The notes: generated by a model from the letters alone, not told the origin. 64,000 nucleotides of DNA from an uncultured Prevotellaceae bacterium (GCA_900314715.1 OMWI01000004.1:1-64000), one strand, 5' to 3'; positions 33,735 to 43,116 are shown, counted from the first letter of the stretch. Translations and numbers: made by a program.

Positions 33735-34799
33735 ATGGAACTTGAGTTAGAACCATTGAGATTGCCGAGTGACAATGAACGTCCTTTCGTGATTGCTGGA
33801 CCATGTAGTGCAGAGACGGAAGAACAAGTGATGAAAACCGCCCTTGAATTGCGAATGAAAGGTTGCCATAATTTCCGTGCTGGTGTATGGAAACCGCGAA
33901 CAAAGCCAGGAGGGTTTGAGGGAAATGGAGAGAAGGCTTTGCCTTGGATGCAACGAGTGAAAAAGGAAACGGGAATGATGGTGGCAACTGAAGTGGCTAC
34001 GCCCGAACACGTGGAATTGGCCATGAAATACGACATCGACATTTTGTGGATAGGTGCTCGCACGTCTGCCAATCCATTCGCCGTACAAGCATTGGCAGAT
34101 GCATTAAAAGGAGTGGATGTGCCTGTCTTCGTGAAGAATCCCGTTAATCCAGATATTGAATTGTGGATTGGTGCCTTGGAAAGAATCAACCAAGCAGGTA
34201 TAAAGCGATTGGGCGCTATTCACCGTGGTTTCTCTTCTTATGATAAGAAGATATACCGCAACCTTCCTATGTGGCAGATTCCCATTGAGTTGCGTCGTCG
34301 TTATCCCGACCTTCCCATGATTTGCGACCCCAGTCATATCGGTGGTCGTAGAGAGTTGATTGCTCCTTTGTGTCAACAAGCGATGGACTTGGGTGTTGAT
34401 GGTTTGATTGTAGAGAGCCATTGCGATCCTGATAAGGCTTGGAGTGATGCAAAACAACAAGTTACGCCTGATGTATTGGATTACATCTTGAGTTTGTTGG
34501 TGATTCGTGACGAGAGTGTTACGACGGAAGGTATTACCCAATTGCGTCATCAAATAGACGAACTCGATAATCAATTGATGGACTTATTGGCAAAACGTAT
34601 GCGCGTTTGTCGTGAAATCGGACACTACAAGAAAGAACACAACATGACGGTATTGCAAACCAACCGTTACAATGAAATCCTTGAAAAGCGTGGTGCTCAA
34701 GGTTCTCTTTGCGGTATGGCTCCCGAATTCGTCGCACAAGTGTTTGAACATATTCATGAGGAATCAGTACGTCAGCAGATAGAGATTATTAATCAATAG
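33735..34799 (+). CDS. DAHP synthase / chorismate mutase fusion
   Basis: A 354-residue bifunctional enzyme. Residues about 12-255 are a KDO8P-like DAHP synthase, the first enzyme of the shikimate pathway, with FVIAGPCSAETEEQV, FRAGVWKPRTKPGGFEG, VFVKNPVNPDI and MICDPSHIGGRRE. Residues about 270-354 are an AroQ-type chorismate mutase (LRHQIDELDNQLMDLLAKRM, REIGHYKKEHNM). The fusion couples entry into the pathway with the branch toward prephenate, and the mutase part often provides allosteric control. It lies 29 bp after the aminotransferase gene and before tyrA. Confidence 0.95.
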   Translation: MELELEPLRLPSDNERPFVIAGPCSAETEEQVMKTALELRMKGCHNFRAGVWKPRTKPGGFEGNGEKALPWMQRVKKETGMMVATEVATPEHVELAMKYDIDILWIGARTSANPFAVQALADALKGVDVPVFVKNPVNPDIELWIGALERINQAGIKRLGAIHRGFSSYDKKIYRNLPMWQIPIELRRRYPDLPMICDPSHIGGRRELIAPLCQQAMDLGVDGLIVESHCDPDKAWSDAKQQVTPDVLDYILSLLVIRDESVTTEGITQLRHQIDELDNQLMDLLAKRMRVCREIGHYKKEHNMTVLQTNRYNEILEKRGAQGSLCGMAPEFVAQVFEHIHEESVRQQIEIINQ

Positions 34800-34800
34800 T

Positions 34801-34849
34801 TGTTTAGTGTTTAGTGCAAAATAGACATACTTTCACTAAACACTAAACA
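34801..34849. repeat. Perfect inverted repeat of TGTTTAGTGTTTAGTG
   Basis: Arms 34801-34816 and 34834-34849 are perfect 16-bp inverse copies, each two copies of GTTTAGT, with a 17-nt loop. It occupies the gap between the DAHP synthase fusion and tyrA inside the operon, so it would form a stem-loop in the mRNA. No T-run follows, so it is not a typical terminator; it may affect mRNA stability or the expression ratio of the two genes. Confidence 0.8.
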
Positions 34850-34875
34850 CTCAACAAAAATCACACTCAACATAA

Positions 34876-35670
34876 ATGAAAATATTAGTATTAGGTGCCG
34901 GCAAGATGGGGTCGTTTTTTATCGACCTGCTGAGCTTTGAACATGAAGTGGCGGTCTTCGAAAAAGACCCGAAACGGATGCGATTTACCTATAATTGCCA
35001 ACGATTTACCCAATTGGAGGAAATTCGTGAGTTTCAACCTGAGTTGTTAATCAATGCCGTAACGGTGAAATACACCATTCCTGCCTTCCAACAGGTGATT
35101 CCATACATCCCAAAAGATTGTATTATCTCTGATATTTCATCGGTGAAGACTGGTTTGAAGGAGTTTTATGATTCAACGGGAATGCGTTATGCGTCTTCTC
35201 ACCCGATGTTTGGTCCTACTTTTGCCAATCTCAACCAACTTTCTGAGGAGAATGCCATCATTATCAACGAGGGTGATTTCATTGGAAGGCTCTTTTTCAA
35301 GGATATTTATCAGAAATTGGGGCTTCACATCTATGAATATTCGTTTGACGAGCACGATAAGACGGTAGCTTATTCTCTTTCTATCCCCTTTGTTTCTACG
35401 TTCGTATTTGCTGCCGTGATGAAGCATCAAGACGCACCTGGAACGACGTTCAAACGTCACATGAAGATTGCCAAAGGCGTACTCAATGAGGATGATTACC
35501 TCTTGCAGGAAATCCTTTTCAATCCTTATACACACGACCAAGTGAGTCAGATTCGTACGGAACTGAAAGAACTCCTTGAAATCATCGATAACAAGGATGG
35601 TGAGGGAATGAAAGGATATTTGAAGAAGATACGCGACAATGTACGTCGTGATATTGAAATCAATCGATAA
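34876..35670 (+). CDS. tyrA: Prephenate dehydrogenase
   Basis: A 264-residue NAD(P)-dependent enzyme that converts prephenate to 4-hydroxyphenylpyruvate for tyrosine synthesis. Seen: N-terminal Rossmann motif LGAGKMGSFFIDLL, the SDISSVKTGL segment and the conserved SSHPMFGPT motif (about residues 106-115), followed by a helical dimerisation domain. It has no ACT domain. It is the last gene of the pheA operon, which explains why the leader carries both Tyr and Phe codons. Confidence 0.9.
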   Translation: MKILVLGAGKMGSFFIDLLSFEHEVAVFEKDPKRMRFTYNCQRFTQLEEIREFQPELLINAVTVKYTIPAFQQVIPYIPKDCIISDISSVKTGLKEFYDSTGMRYASSHPMFGPTFANLNQLSEENAIIINEGDFIGRLFFKDIYQKLGLHIYEYSFDEHDKTVAYSLSIPFVSTFVFAAVMKHQDAPGTTFKRHMKIAKGVLNEDDYLLQEILFNPYTHDQVSQIRTELKELLEIIDNKDGEGMKGYLKKIRDNVRRDIEINR

Positions 35671-35683
35671 GGCATAGGATTAC

Positions 35684-35904
35684 GCCACTTTGCCACTTTG
35701 CCACTTTGCCACATTAAGCCCTTTTGGGCTTGGTGTGGTTTATCATTATAATGGTATTGATTGGTATAGGAAATAAATTGTAAGTATAATTATTTATTAT
35801 TATATTATAATATATTATAATATAATAATAACTTATATATATAGCCCCTTGCTGAGAAGTTGGAAATACCTTAATGTGGCAAAGTGGCAAAGTGGCAAAG
35901 TGGC
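35684..35904. repeat. Perfect 35-bp inverted array (GCCACTTTG words) with a 38-bp AT palindrome in its loop
   Basis: The left arm 35684-35718 and right arm 35870-35904 are perfect 35-bp inverse copies made of tandem GCCACTTTG words. Within the loop, 35794-35831 is a perfect 38-bp palindrome made only of A and T, and AAGCCC-TTTT-GGGCTT at 35716-35731 is a further small hairpin. The region has no coding capacity and lies between tyrA and the pectinesterase gene. Confidence 0.9.
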
Positions 35905-35913
35905 AAAATTCTA

Positions 35914-36001
35914 CAAACACTCTGTTTGGAAGAGGTAAATGATATGTTTAGCCATCGTAAATATATGGTTTAGCCATCGTAAATATATGGTTTGGGTTTA
36001 T
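35914..36001. repeat. Tandem 22-bp array, four units (family member D)
   Basis: Units begin at 35914, 35936, 35958 and 35980: CAAAC-ACTCT-GTTTG (perfect palindrome), TAAAT-GATAT-GTTTA, TAAAT-ATATG-GTTTA and TAAAT-ATATG-GTTTG. The linker GCCATCG is identical in the middle units. The array starts 9 bp after the right arm of the inverted array at 35684-35904. Confidence 0.85.
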
Positions 36002-36256
36002 TAACAAGTATACTCCCATTTCTTAACAGATTTTTACACCATATTGAAGCTTGTTTTTTGGTGATTGGGAGAAATTGAAGTAACTTTGCATGTAGTAAGA
36101 AGCAAGAGAGTTGGAAAGTAAGATGCATGAGATTAGCTTTGCCATTGGAGAATATATCTCTCACGCCTCGCCTTTAACATATGCGTTAAGTAAACGTTTA
36201 CGTAATGTTTTATTCATAATTCAATGATAAAAGTGTCATATTCATTAAAATATGCT
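36002..36256. other. Upstream region of the pectinesterase gene
   Basis: AT-rich, no gene. It contains the perfect 12-bp palindrome GTAAACGTTTAC at 36190-36201, about 55 bp before the -7 box, which could be an operator or binding site of a pectin-responsive regulator. Confidence 0.4.
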
Positions 36257-36264
36257 TATATTTG
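36257..36264 (+). promoter_or_regulatory. -7 box of the pectinesterase gene
   Basis: TATATTTG matches TAnnTTTG and lies 43 bp before the start codon. No TTTG at the usual -33 distance is evident. Confidence 0.5.
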
Positions 36265-36307
36265 TAGGCAAAATCAAAATTTATTATATAACTAAAAACT
36301 TTTTTAT

Positions 36308-39300
36308 ATGAGCTACAAGTATTTTAGACTATTTGTCTGGTCGTTCTTGATGATGTTGGGAATGACGCAAAGTGCTATGGCAGCCGATTTCAAGGATTTT
36401 AGTGTCATTGTAAACAACCAATCTGGTACATTGTTGACCAGTGAGGAACAAGTGCAAGGCACGGCTGTCTCTTTCGGTGTTGCCGTAGCTGATGATGGAA
36501 CGGTCAGTCGCGTTGCGGTTGACGATGCCTCTTCTGTTGCCACGGTGAGTGGTACCTACCACAGTGACCATGGTTGTACTGGATTGTCGGTTGTTGTGCC
36601 TGTCAATGGTAACGTGAAGATTACCGTCGGACAGTGTACGTTCAGCGGCAACACCATTACCGTGAAAAACAGCAATGGTGAGACCGTAGTTTCAAAAACT
36701 CCTTCTGGTCCCGCATGTTGGAAGAACGACCGTTCTAACGTGGATGAACTCACATACGTGGGCGAAGCCACTACGTTGACCATCTCTGGCATGGGATATT
36801 GCCCTTACGTGGCAGTAGAAGCCATTGAAACGGTGATTACAAAGTACAACGTAAACTTCTCATTGGGAAGCGAAACGGCTGAGGGCGCCGTTCCAGCAAG
36901 CAGCGAAGTGGTTGCTGGCGAGTCGGTTACCATTCCAGGAAACTTTACTCTTTACAAGGAAGGCTATACGTTGACGGGATGGACAGACGGCACGAATACC
37001 TATGCTTTGAATACCAATGTTGCTCCCGAAAGCGACCTTACGCTTACTCCCGTGTTCACGCAGAATAGCGTAGCATTGGCAGATCGTGAGGCTCCCGTAA
37101 CATTGAAGTGGGACTTCCAGCGCAAGAATGGTGCTCCCACCGTACAATACCAAAATGTTACTGGCATTTGGGTAACTCAGGCTATCGTGAATGGCGAGAC
37201 TATTGACGTGAAACTCGACTTCAACACAAGCCCTGGAAAGATTAACAATAGCGCTTGGACCGACTGGGCACAGATGAATAATGGAACAACACTTACCATT
37301 CCTTCATGCAAGGGTGCTACCGTTTCGATGGAAGCTTTTAGTGACATCACGACTACCACGATTGACGGCCAAAGTGACTATACATCGGCTAAGACCATCA
37401 GTTATGAGATTGCCAATAGTGCAGAGACAATAGACGTCGTGATTGGCGATGGTTCATATTATCGTTATATTCAAACCGTGTTGCCAGTAGTGGCATCAAG
37501 TGGTGGTAAAACCTTTACGAATGAACCCGCATCGGTGATTTGGAACTTCAATACCTCGACGCTTGGAGTTGCGGATGCCGTAACACCTACAGATGGATTC
37601 AGCATGACCGCAGTTAATTTGGGCGACTTGACAGTAACGGGTACGGCTTCAAGAACTGCTGACGATGCGGCCGCTGGTGTTACCTTCGTGAAATTGAAAC
37701 CCGCTGGAACTACGCAAGCAGTAGAGTGGACATTGAAACCAGCTGCAGGTTTGACATTCACCCCGACAAAGGTAAGCGGATGGATTCAGCGTTTCGGAAC
37801 AGATGCAGATAATGGTGTAACGGTAACGGCTAAGTTGGCAAATGGTACGTCTATTCAGTTGGGTAATTATACCGCTCCTCGCTCCAATAAGACGAAAGCA
37901 GAAGATAAGTTTGGCTCAAGTTCCAACTATACCAACCAATTCGTAATCGAACTCACCGAGGCACAGCAGCAGGCTTTGACTTCTGCTGACGGCTTCTCAT
38001 TGTTCGCTACCGTGGGAGTGGGCAATACAAAGGAAGGCGGTTTCAGCGACATTCACATTGATGGATTGCTCAATGGTACAATCGCTTCCGTGAATAAGTA
38101 TGCACTCACCCTTGCAGCCTCTCCAGAGGAAGGCGGTTCAGTTTCAGCTTATCCAGTATCAGAAGAATATGAAGAGGGTACAGAGGTGACTTTGACCGCA
38201 ACGGAAAACTTCGGTTATGATTTCGTGAACTGGACGGATGCTGAAGGCAATGTGGTTTCTACTGAAGCTAAGTTCAAATATACCGTGGAGAGCGAAGCCG
38301 CGTTGACCGCTAACTTCGTGGCCGTGAACACCTATGCTTTGGATTTGACCGTTGACGGAACAAACGATTACATGGTTGAAGTGAATCCTGTAGGTACGGT
38401 AGTGGACGGAAAGATGATGTATGAGGAAGGTGTTTATGTAACCCTGACCGCTAATAGCTATGAAGGTCTTGTGACATTCAATAACTGGAGCGACGGACAA
38501 ACCGTTAGCGAGATTACGTTGAAGATGGATGGCGACAAGGAAATCGCTGCCGTTTACTCACAAGAAGACATCATCGCTGGATGGGACTTCTATAAGAGTG
38601 GTAATAGCGGTCGTGTGGCCGACTTCTATTCAACGGAGAACGAAGCAAGCGCATTCACGTTGACCAACGGCACCGATGCAACGTCTTGGCTCGACAAGAG
38701 TACTGAGGCTGCCAATGGTTATGAATCGATGAAGGGTGCAGCCGTTAACTGGAAGACTGGTAGTGGTAATGGTGATGTAGGTCATTATTACTGGCAGACG
38801 AAAGTAAATGCCGAGGCATTCACCAACATCAAGGTGCAATTCGACATGCTTTTCAACTACAATTCATATACCGTTTATAATGTAGAATACTCTACAGATG
38901 GCGAGAATTGGACAGGTAATGGAAGCATCACTTTGACAGGTGCTAAAGCCGTTTGTCATTATGAAAATACACTTCCCGAAGATGTAAACAATCAGGCTAA
39001 TCTTTATATTCGCATGATTCCTGATTATACTTCAGAGATTAAGGGTAGTGCATCTGCTAATGACGGAAACACCGTAGGTATGTTCTTCATTACGGGTACA
39101 GAGGAATTAGTGAATGACGGCATTGCTCCCGTATTGGTATCATCTGTTCCTGAAGAAGGTTCCGACAATGCTTCTGCCAATGGCAAGATTGTGTTGACAT
39201 TCGACGAGAAGGTGGCTTTGGCAGATGGTGCCGTAGCAACGCTCAATGGTCAAGACATTGAAGGAGTTGTAAGTGGCAAGACCATTATGTTTGAATACAA

Positions 39301-41338
39301 GGGATTGGAATACTCTACCGAGTACACCTTCACTTTGCCAGCAAATAGCGTAAGCGACTTAACGGAGAATTACCTTGAGGAGCCTATCACGCTTACGTTT
39401 AGCACGATGACTCGTCCTGCTATTGAGAAGGGATTGTATGACTACTATGTGAAGACTACTGACGACCTCGTAGCAGCCATCAATGAGGCTAATAATCGTA
39501 GTGACAAGAATGTTCGCTATCGCATCTTCTTGTACAATGGTACATACGCATTGCCATTGAGCACTTCAGAAACTATCAATAGCGACGATGGTAATACATA
39601 TCCCGCTCCTTACACGAAGATTTCCGCTTCTAACATCTCATTTGACGGAGAAAGTCGTGAGGGCGTTATCATCACCAACTTCCCCGATGGTGCAGGGACA
39701 TACGCTGGTCAATACGGTCAGACAAGTGTCTATGACGGTATCGGTAAGAGTGATGTTCTCCAGATTCAGGGTAATGTGGAAGGATTGTACTTCCAAGACG
39801 TAACCGTGAAGAGTGGTCTTGGTGATGCACTCGGACGTAATATTGCCGTTCAGGATAAGGGTAAGAAGAACATCTATAAGAACGTGAAGTTGTGGGGTTA
39901 TCAAGATACTTGGACTTCCAACAACGATAATGGTCTCTATTACTTCGAAGGTGGTTTGGTACGCGGACGTACTGATTTCCTCTGTGGTAAAGGTGACATT
40001 TTCTTCAATGAGACCGAAATTCAGGTTTGTATGAATACGGGTGGTTACATTGCCGTGCCGTCAAAGAGCATCAAGTATGGATTCGTATTCAACAACTGTA
40101 CCGTCAATTGCGAGAGCAGTAGTCTCAATGGCAAATATACACTCGGTCGTCCTTGGGGACAGGGAACGCCAAGTGCCCTTTGGATTAACACCAAGATGCA
40201 ATATGCGCCATCAGCTATCGGATGGTCGGAGATGAGCAATGGTTGGCCAAAGCGTTTCGCTGAGTACAACTCCACATTGTTGGGTGGCACAACCATCGAC
40301 TTGAGTGGTCGTAAGACAACCTTCGGTGACGGTCATACCAATAATCCCGTTCTGACAGCTGCTGAGGCCGCCGAGGCTTCCGATATGACCAATATGTTTG
40401 GCGATTGGGATCCTACTTATTATACCGAGCAGGCATCAGCTCCACAAAACGTAACCCTCGAAGGCAATACATTGTCTTGGGACAATAGCAACTATGTATA
40501 TTGCTGGGCTATCGTAAAGGATGGTAGCGTGATTGACTTTACCACCGAACCAACATACGAGGTTGACGATGTAAGCGCTACGTATGCCGTTCGTGCTGCT
40601 AATGAAATGGGTGGTTTAGGTGAAGCAACGGAAGCCGTTGTTGTAGAGACTGGTATCATCTTGTCAGACACCGATACTGAGGCTCCCGCACCTGGCACGT
40701 ATGCTACTATCACCTACGACCGTACGTTGACTGAGAAGTTGAATACACTCGTATTGCCATTCAACACGACCAAGGAAGAAATTGGTGCTACTTACGTTCT
40801 TGCCTATACGGGTACGACGGAAGAAAATGATGCATTGACATTGAACTTCGAGGAAGTGGAAGAGATGGAAGCTAATGTTCCTTACGCCATCATTATCGAA
40901 GGTGAAGACGTAACGCTTCCAGTCTTTGAGAACAAGACGATTGTAGAGCCGAATGACTTGACCGTTAGCGACGCAAACTTCAGCTTCGTTGGAACATACA
41001 CCGACTTTGGAAGGCAGAATAGCGTCGTGAAGTTGGGTGACTATATCGCTGGTGTAACTTCATTCAAGAAAGCAGCTGGTGGAAACCGCATTGCCGCATA
41101 TCGTGCTTACTTCAGGCAAGAGACCGAAACGGGTGCTAAACTTGTATTCAATTTCGCTGGACATGACATCTCTAATGTGGGTGACTTAGTAAGCGAAGAT
41201 GGTGGATTCGTGGATGGTATCAACCAAGCTTCCGTTGAGTCTGCCGATAGCGAGGTTTACAACTTGCAAGGTATTCGCGTAAAGAAAGCCAACAAGGGTG
41301 TATACATCCAGAACGGCAAGAAAGTTGTCATCAAGTAA
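36308..41338 (+). CDS. Multidomain secreted pectinesterase (CE8)
   Basis: A 1,676-residue secreted protein; pectin methylesterases remove methyl groups from homogalacturonan. A signal peptide (MLGMTQSAMA) is followed by beta-rich modules, an InlB/Listeria-Bacteroides repeat-like segment (about residues 180-250), a second one near 595-675, an Ig-like domain (about 935-1035) and the CE8 beta-helix (about 1045-1370). Catalytic signatures are QDT with Asp1200, GRTDF with Asp1223 and LGRPW at 1279-1283. The tail VYNLQGIRV...NGKKVVIK matches other large secreted proteins here and may be a type IX secretion signal. The many modules suggest binding to cell surface and plant wall. Confidence 0.9.
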   Translation: MSYKYFRLFVWSFLMMLGMTQSAMAADFKDFSVIVNNQSGTLLTSEEQVQGTAVSFGVAVADDGTVSRVAVDDASSVATVSGTYHSDHGCTGLSVVVPVNGNVKITVGQCTFSGNTITVKNSNGETVVSKTPSGPACWKNDRSNVDELTYVGEATTLTISGMGYCPYVAVEAIETVITKYNVNFSLGSETAEGAVPASSEVVAGESVTIPGNFTLYKEGYTLTGWTDGTNTYALNTNVAPESDLTLTPVFTQNSVALADREAPVTLKWDFQRKNGAPTVQYQNVTGIWVTQAIVNGETIDVKLDFNTSPGKINNSAWTDWAQMNNGTTLTIPSCKGATVSMEAFSDITTTTIDGQSDYTSAKTISYEIANSAETIDVVIGDGSYYRYIQTVLPVVASSGGKTFTNEPASVIWNFNTSTLGVADAVTPTDGFSMTAVNLGDLTVTGTASRTADDAAAGVTFVKLKPAGTTQAVEWTLKPAAGLTFTPTKVSGWIQRFGTDADNGVTVTAKLANGTSIQLGNYTAPRSNKTKAEDKFGSSSNYTNQFVIELTEAQQQALTSADGFSLFATVGVGNTKEGGFSDIHIDGLLNGTIASVNKYALTLAASPEEGGSVSAYPVSEEYEEGTEVTLTATENFGYDFVNWTDAEGNVVSTEAKFKYTVESEAALTANFVAVNTYALDLTVDGTNDYMVEVNPVGTVVDGKMMYEEGVYVTLTANSYEGLVTFNNWSDGQTVSEITLKMDGDKEIAAVYSQEDIIAGWDFYKSGNSGRVADFYSTENEASAFTLTNGTDATSWLDKSTEAANGYESMKGAAVNWKTGSGNGDVGHYYWQTKVNAEAFTNIKVQFDMLFNYNSYTVYNVEYSTDGENWTGNGSITLTGAKAVCHYENTLPEDVNNQANLYIRMIPDYTSEIKGSASANDGNTVGMFFITGTEELVNDGIAPVLVSSVPEEGSDNASANGKIVLTFDEKVALADGAVATLNGQDIEGVVSGKTIMFEYKGLEYSTEYTFTLPANSVSDLTENYLEEPITLTFSTMTRPAIEKGLYDYYVKTTDDLVAAINEANNRSDKNVRYRIFLYNGTYALPLSTSETINSDDGNTYPAPYTKISASNISFDGESREGVIITNFPDGAGTYAGQYGQTSVYDGIGKSDVLQIQGNVEGLYFQDVTVKSGLGDALGRNIAVQDKGKKNIYKNVKLWGYQDTWTSNNDNGLYYFEGGLVRGRTDFLCGKGDIFFNETEIQVCMNTGGYIAVPSKSIKYGFVFNNCTVNCESSSLNGKYTLGRPWGQGTPSALWINTKMQYAPSAIGWSEMSNGWPKRFAEYNSTLLGGTTIDLSGRKTTFGDGHTNNPVLTAAEAAEASDMTNMFGDWDPTYYTEQASAPQNVTLEGNTLSWDNSNYVYCWAIVKDGSVIDFTTEPTYEVDDVSATYAVRAANEMGGLGEATEAVVVETGIILSDTDTEAPAPGTYATITYDRTLTEKLNTLVLPFNTTKEEIGATYVLAYTGTTEENDALTLNFEEVEEMEANVPYAIIIEGEDVTLPVFENKTIVEPNDLTVSDANFSFVGTYTDFGRQNSVVKLGDYIAGVTSFKKAAGGNRIAAYRAYFRQETETGAKLVFNFAGHDISNVGDLVSEDGGFVDGINQASVESADSEVYNLQGIRVKKANKGVYIQNGKKVVIK

Positions 41339-41356
41339 TATTTAGATGAATATTTT

Positions 41357-41396
41357 AAGGTCTCCTTCATGATTTTTTCATGGGGGAGACCTTTTG
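41357..41396 (+). terminator. Terminator of the pectinesterase gene
   Basis: Stem AAGGTCTCC (41357-41365) with GGAGACCTT (41385-41393), followed by TTGTT, 18 bp after the stop codon. The loop contains a short CATG/CATG inner pairing. Confidence 0.75.
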
Positions 41397-41410
41397 TTAA
41401 TAGATTTTAT

Positions 41411-41418
41411 TAACTTTG
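41411..41418 (+). promoter_or_regulatory. -7 box of the DMT transporter gene
   Basis: TAACTTTG matches TAnnTTTG and ends only 4 bp before the ATG at 41423, so the transcript would start at or within a few bases of the start codon. The closest upstream TTTTG is 14 bp away. Confidence 0.6.
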
Positions 41419-41422
41419 CACC

Positions 41423-42331
41423 ATGCAAAGCAACACAAACGTCCTTGCCCATATTACGGCATTTACCGTTGCTATGATTTGGGGTAGTACATTCATTTCA
41501 ACCAAGGTGTTGATATTGAATGGCTTGTCTCCCGTGCAAATATTTACCTTACGGTTTATTGTTGCTTATCTCTTGCTTCTTCTCATGTCATTATATTTAG
41601 GGAGACACGATAAGCGAAAGTTTTCTTGGATTGCTGACAACTGGAAGGATGAGGTTATCATGATTGCCTTGGGAATAACGGGAGGTTCTGCTTATTTCTA
41701 TACGGAAAATGAGGCTTTGCGTTTCGGCACGGCTACCAACGTGTCGTTGATAGTTTGTGCGTGTCCTTTGTTTACCACCTTGCTTTATCGAATGATGGTA
41801 AAGAACGTACGATTGAGCAAAAGGCTAATCGTGGGTTCTATCTTGGCTTTCGTAGGAATGGTAGTTGTGGTGCTAAATGGACATTTCGTGTTACACCTCT
41901 CTCCGTTGGGCGATTCGTTGGCGTTTGCCGCTTGTCTATGTTGGGCGTTTTATAGCATATTGATGAATTATGTTACCGACCGTTACAATTCCGCTTTCAT
42001 CACCCGTAAGGTGTTTTTCTATGGCTTATTGACTATTTTGCCCTATTATCGATTCTTTCCCGATTTTCCCTCATGGCAAGAATTGATGCAACCAGCAGTC
42101 ATTGGCAATTTGTTGTTTCTGAGTGTTGTAGCGTCGTTGGTTTGTTTCGTTGCATGGAATTGGGCTTTACATCTGTTGGGAGCCATTCGAGTCACCAATT
42201 ATGTCTATGTGAATCCCGTATCAACCATCGTGTTTGCCGCATGGATACTTCATGAACCCATTACGATTTATTTCATCGTGGGAACGATATTGATTTTATA
42301 CGGAATGTATCTGAGTTATCGCAAAGAATAG
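41423..42331 (+). CDS. EamA/DMT-family inner-membrane transporter
   Basis: A 302-residue protein of the drug/metabolite transporter superfamily, with ten predicted helices in two EamA repeats of about 150 residues. Seen: the N-terminal AMIWGSTFISTKVLILNGLS, typical of EamA proteins, and a second-half repeat AFAACLCWAFYSILMNYVTD. Substrates of the family range from amino acids to sugars, so none can be assigned. The start is well placed at the first helix, and the promoter nearly abuts it. It may form a unit with the flavoprotein gene 26 bp downstream. Confidence 0.85.
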   Translation: MQSNTNVLAHITAFTVAMIWGSTFISTKVLILNGLSPVQIFTLRFIVAYLLLLLMSLYLGRHDKRKFSWIADNWKDEVIMIALGITGGSAYFYTENEALRFGTATNVSLIVCACPLFTTLLYRMMVKNVRLSKRLIVGSILAFVGMVVVVLNGHFVLHLSPLGDSLAFAACLCWAFYSILMNYVTDRYNSAFITRKVFFYGLLTILPYYRFFPDFPSWQELMQPAVIGNLLFLSVVASLVCFVAWNWALHLLGAIRVTNYVYVNPVSTIVFAAWILHEPITIYFIVGTILILYGMYLSYRKE

Positions 42332-42357
42332 GAATACAATCAATAAAAATATAAACT

Positions 42358-42975
42358 ATGAGAGTACTGTTAATTAATGGAAGTCCACGAAATGAAGGTA
42401 ATACCTTCTTAGCATTGAGCGAAGTTGCCAAAACGTTGAATGAAGAAGGTGTCGAGACGGTCATCGTGGGTATAGGAAAAAAGGCCGTGCAAGGTTGTAT
42501 TGCATGTGGCATGTGTGGAAGAACGGGAAGATGCACGTTCAACGATGATTTGTATGGCAAGATTTTTTCCATCATCAAGGATGGCATAGATGGTCTTATC
42601 GTTGGTTCTCCCGTCTATTATGGTGGTCCTAACGGTTCCGTTTGTGCGTTGATGGATCGTATTTGTTATTCCTTGAATAGTTATCTCAAGTTCAAGCCAG
42701 CCGCCAGTGTTGCCGTATGTAGGAGAGGTGGTGCTTCCGCTACATTCGATAGGTTAAATAAGTATTTCACCATCTTGAACATGCCCGTGGTGAGTTCGCA
42801 ATATTGGAATATGGTTTACGGTCAAACACCTGGACAAGCCGCCTTAGACGAAGAGGGAATGCAAACCATGCGTACATTAGGAAGAAACATGGCGTGGATG
42901 ATTAAGAAACTGAATGTTTCCGAAGACGGACATCCAGCATTGGAACAACCCGTTTGGACGAATTTCATCCGATAG
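42358..42975 (+). CDS. NAD(P)H-dependent FMN reductase / flavodoxin-like iron-sulfur flavoprotein
   Basis: A 205-residue cytosolic flavoprotein. Seen: N-terminal FMN-binding LLINGSPRNEGNTFLALSEV and the GSPVYYGGPNGSVCALMDR flavin region. Between them lies CIACGMCGRTGRCTFNDD (about residues 41-58), an iron-sulfur-like Cys motif as in iron-sulfur flavoproteins. Such proteins reduce flavin or transfer electrons; the natural partner is unknown. It lies 26 bp downstream of the DMT gene and is followed by a bidirectional terminator. Confidence 0.8.
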   Translation: MRVLLINGSPRNEGNTFLALSEVAKTLNEEGVETVIVGIGKKAVQGCIACGMCGRTGRCTFNDDLYGKIFSIIKDGIDGLIVGSPVYYGGPNGSVCALMDRICYSLNSYLKFKPAASVAVCRRGGASATFDRLNKYFTILNMPVVSSQYWNMVYGQTPGQAALDEEGMQTMRTLGRNMAWMIKKLNVSEDGHPALEQPVWTNFIR

Positions 42976-43022
42976 TGTAAAGAAGATGTGGGAGATATGT
43001 AATTCGCATTCTTCTATAGCAA

Positions 43023-43062
43023 AAATAATCCAATAACACAATTTCGTGCTATTGGATTATTT
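43023..43062. terminator. Bidirectional terminator between convergent genes
   Basis: A perfect 13-bp stem, AAATAATCCAATA (43023-43035) with TATTGGATTATTT (43050-43062), plus an inner CAC/GTG pairing. T-runs occur on both sides. It separates the flavoprotein gene from the rhamnogalacturonan lyase gene. Confidence 0.75.
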
Positions 43063-43116
43063 GTTTGTCGGCATTGAGAAACAAGCGTGATGTTTCTTTG
43101 CTCATTGAATGAAATA

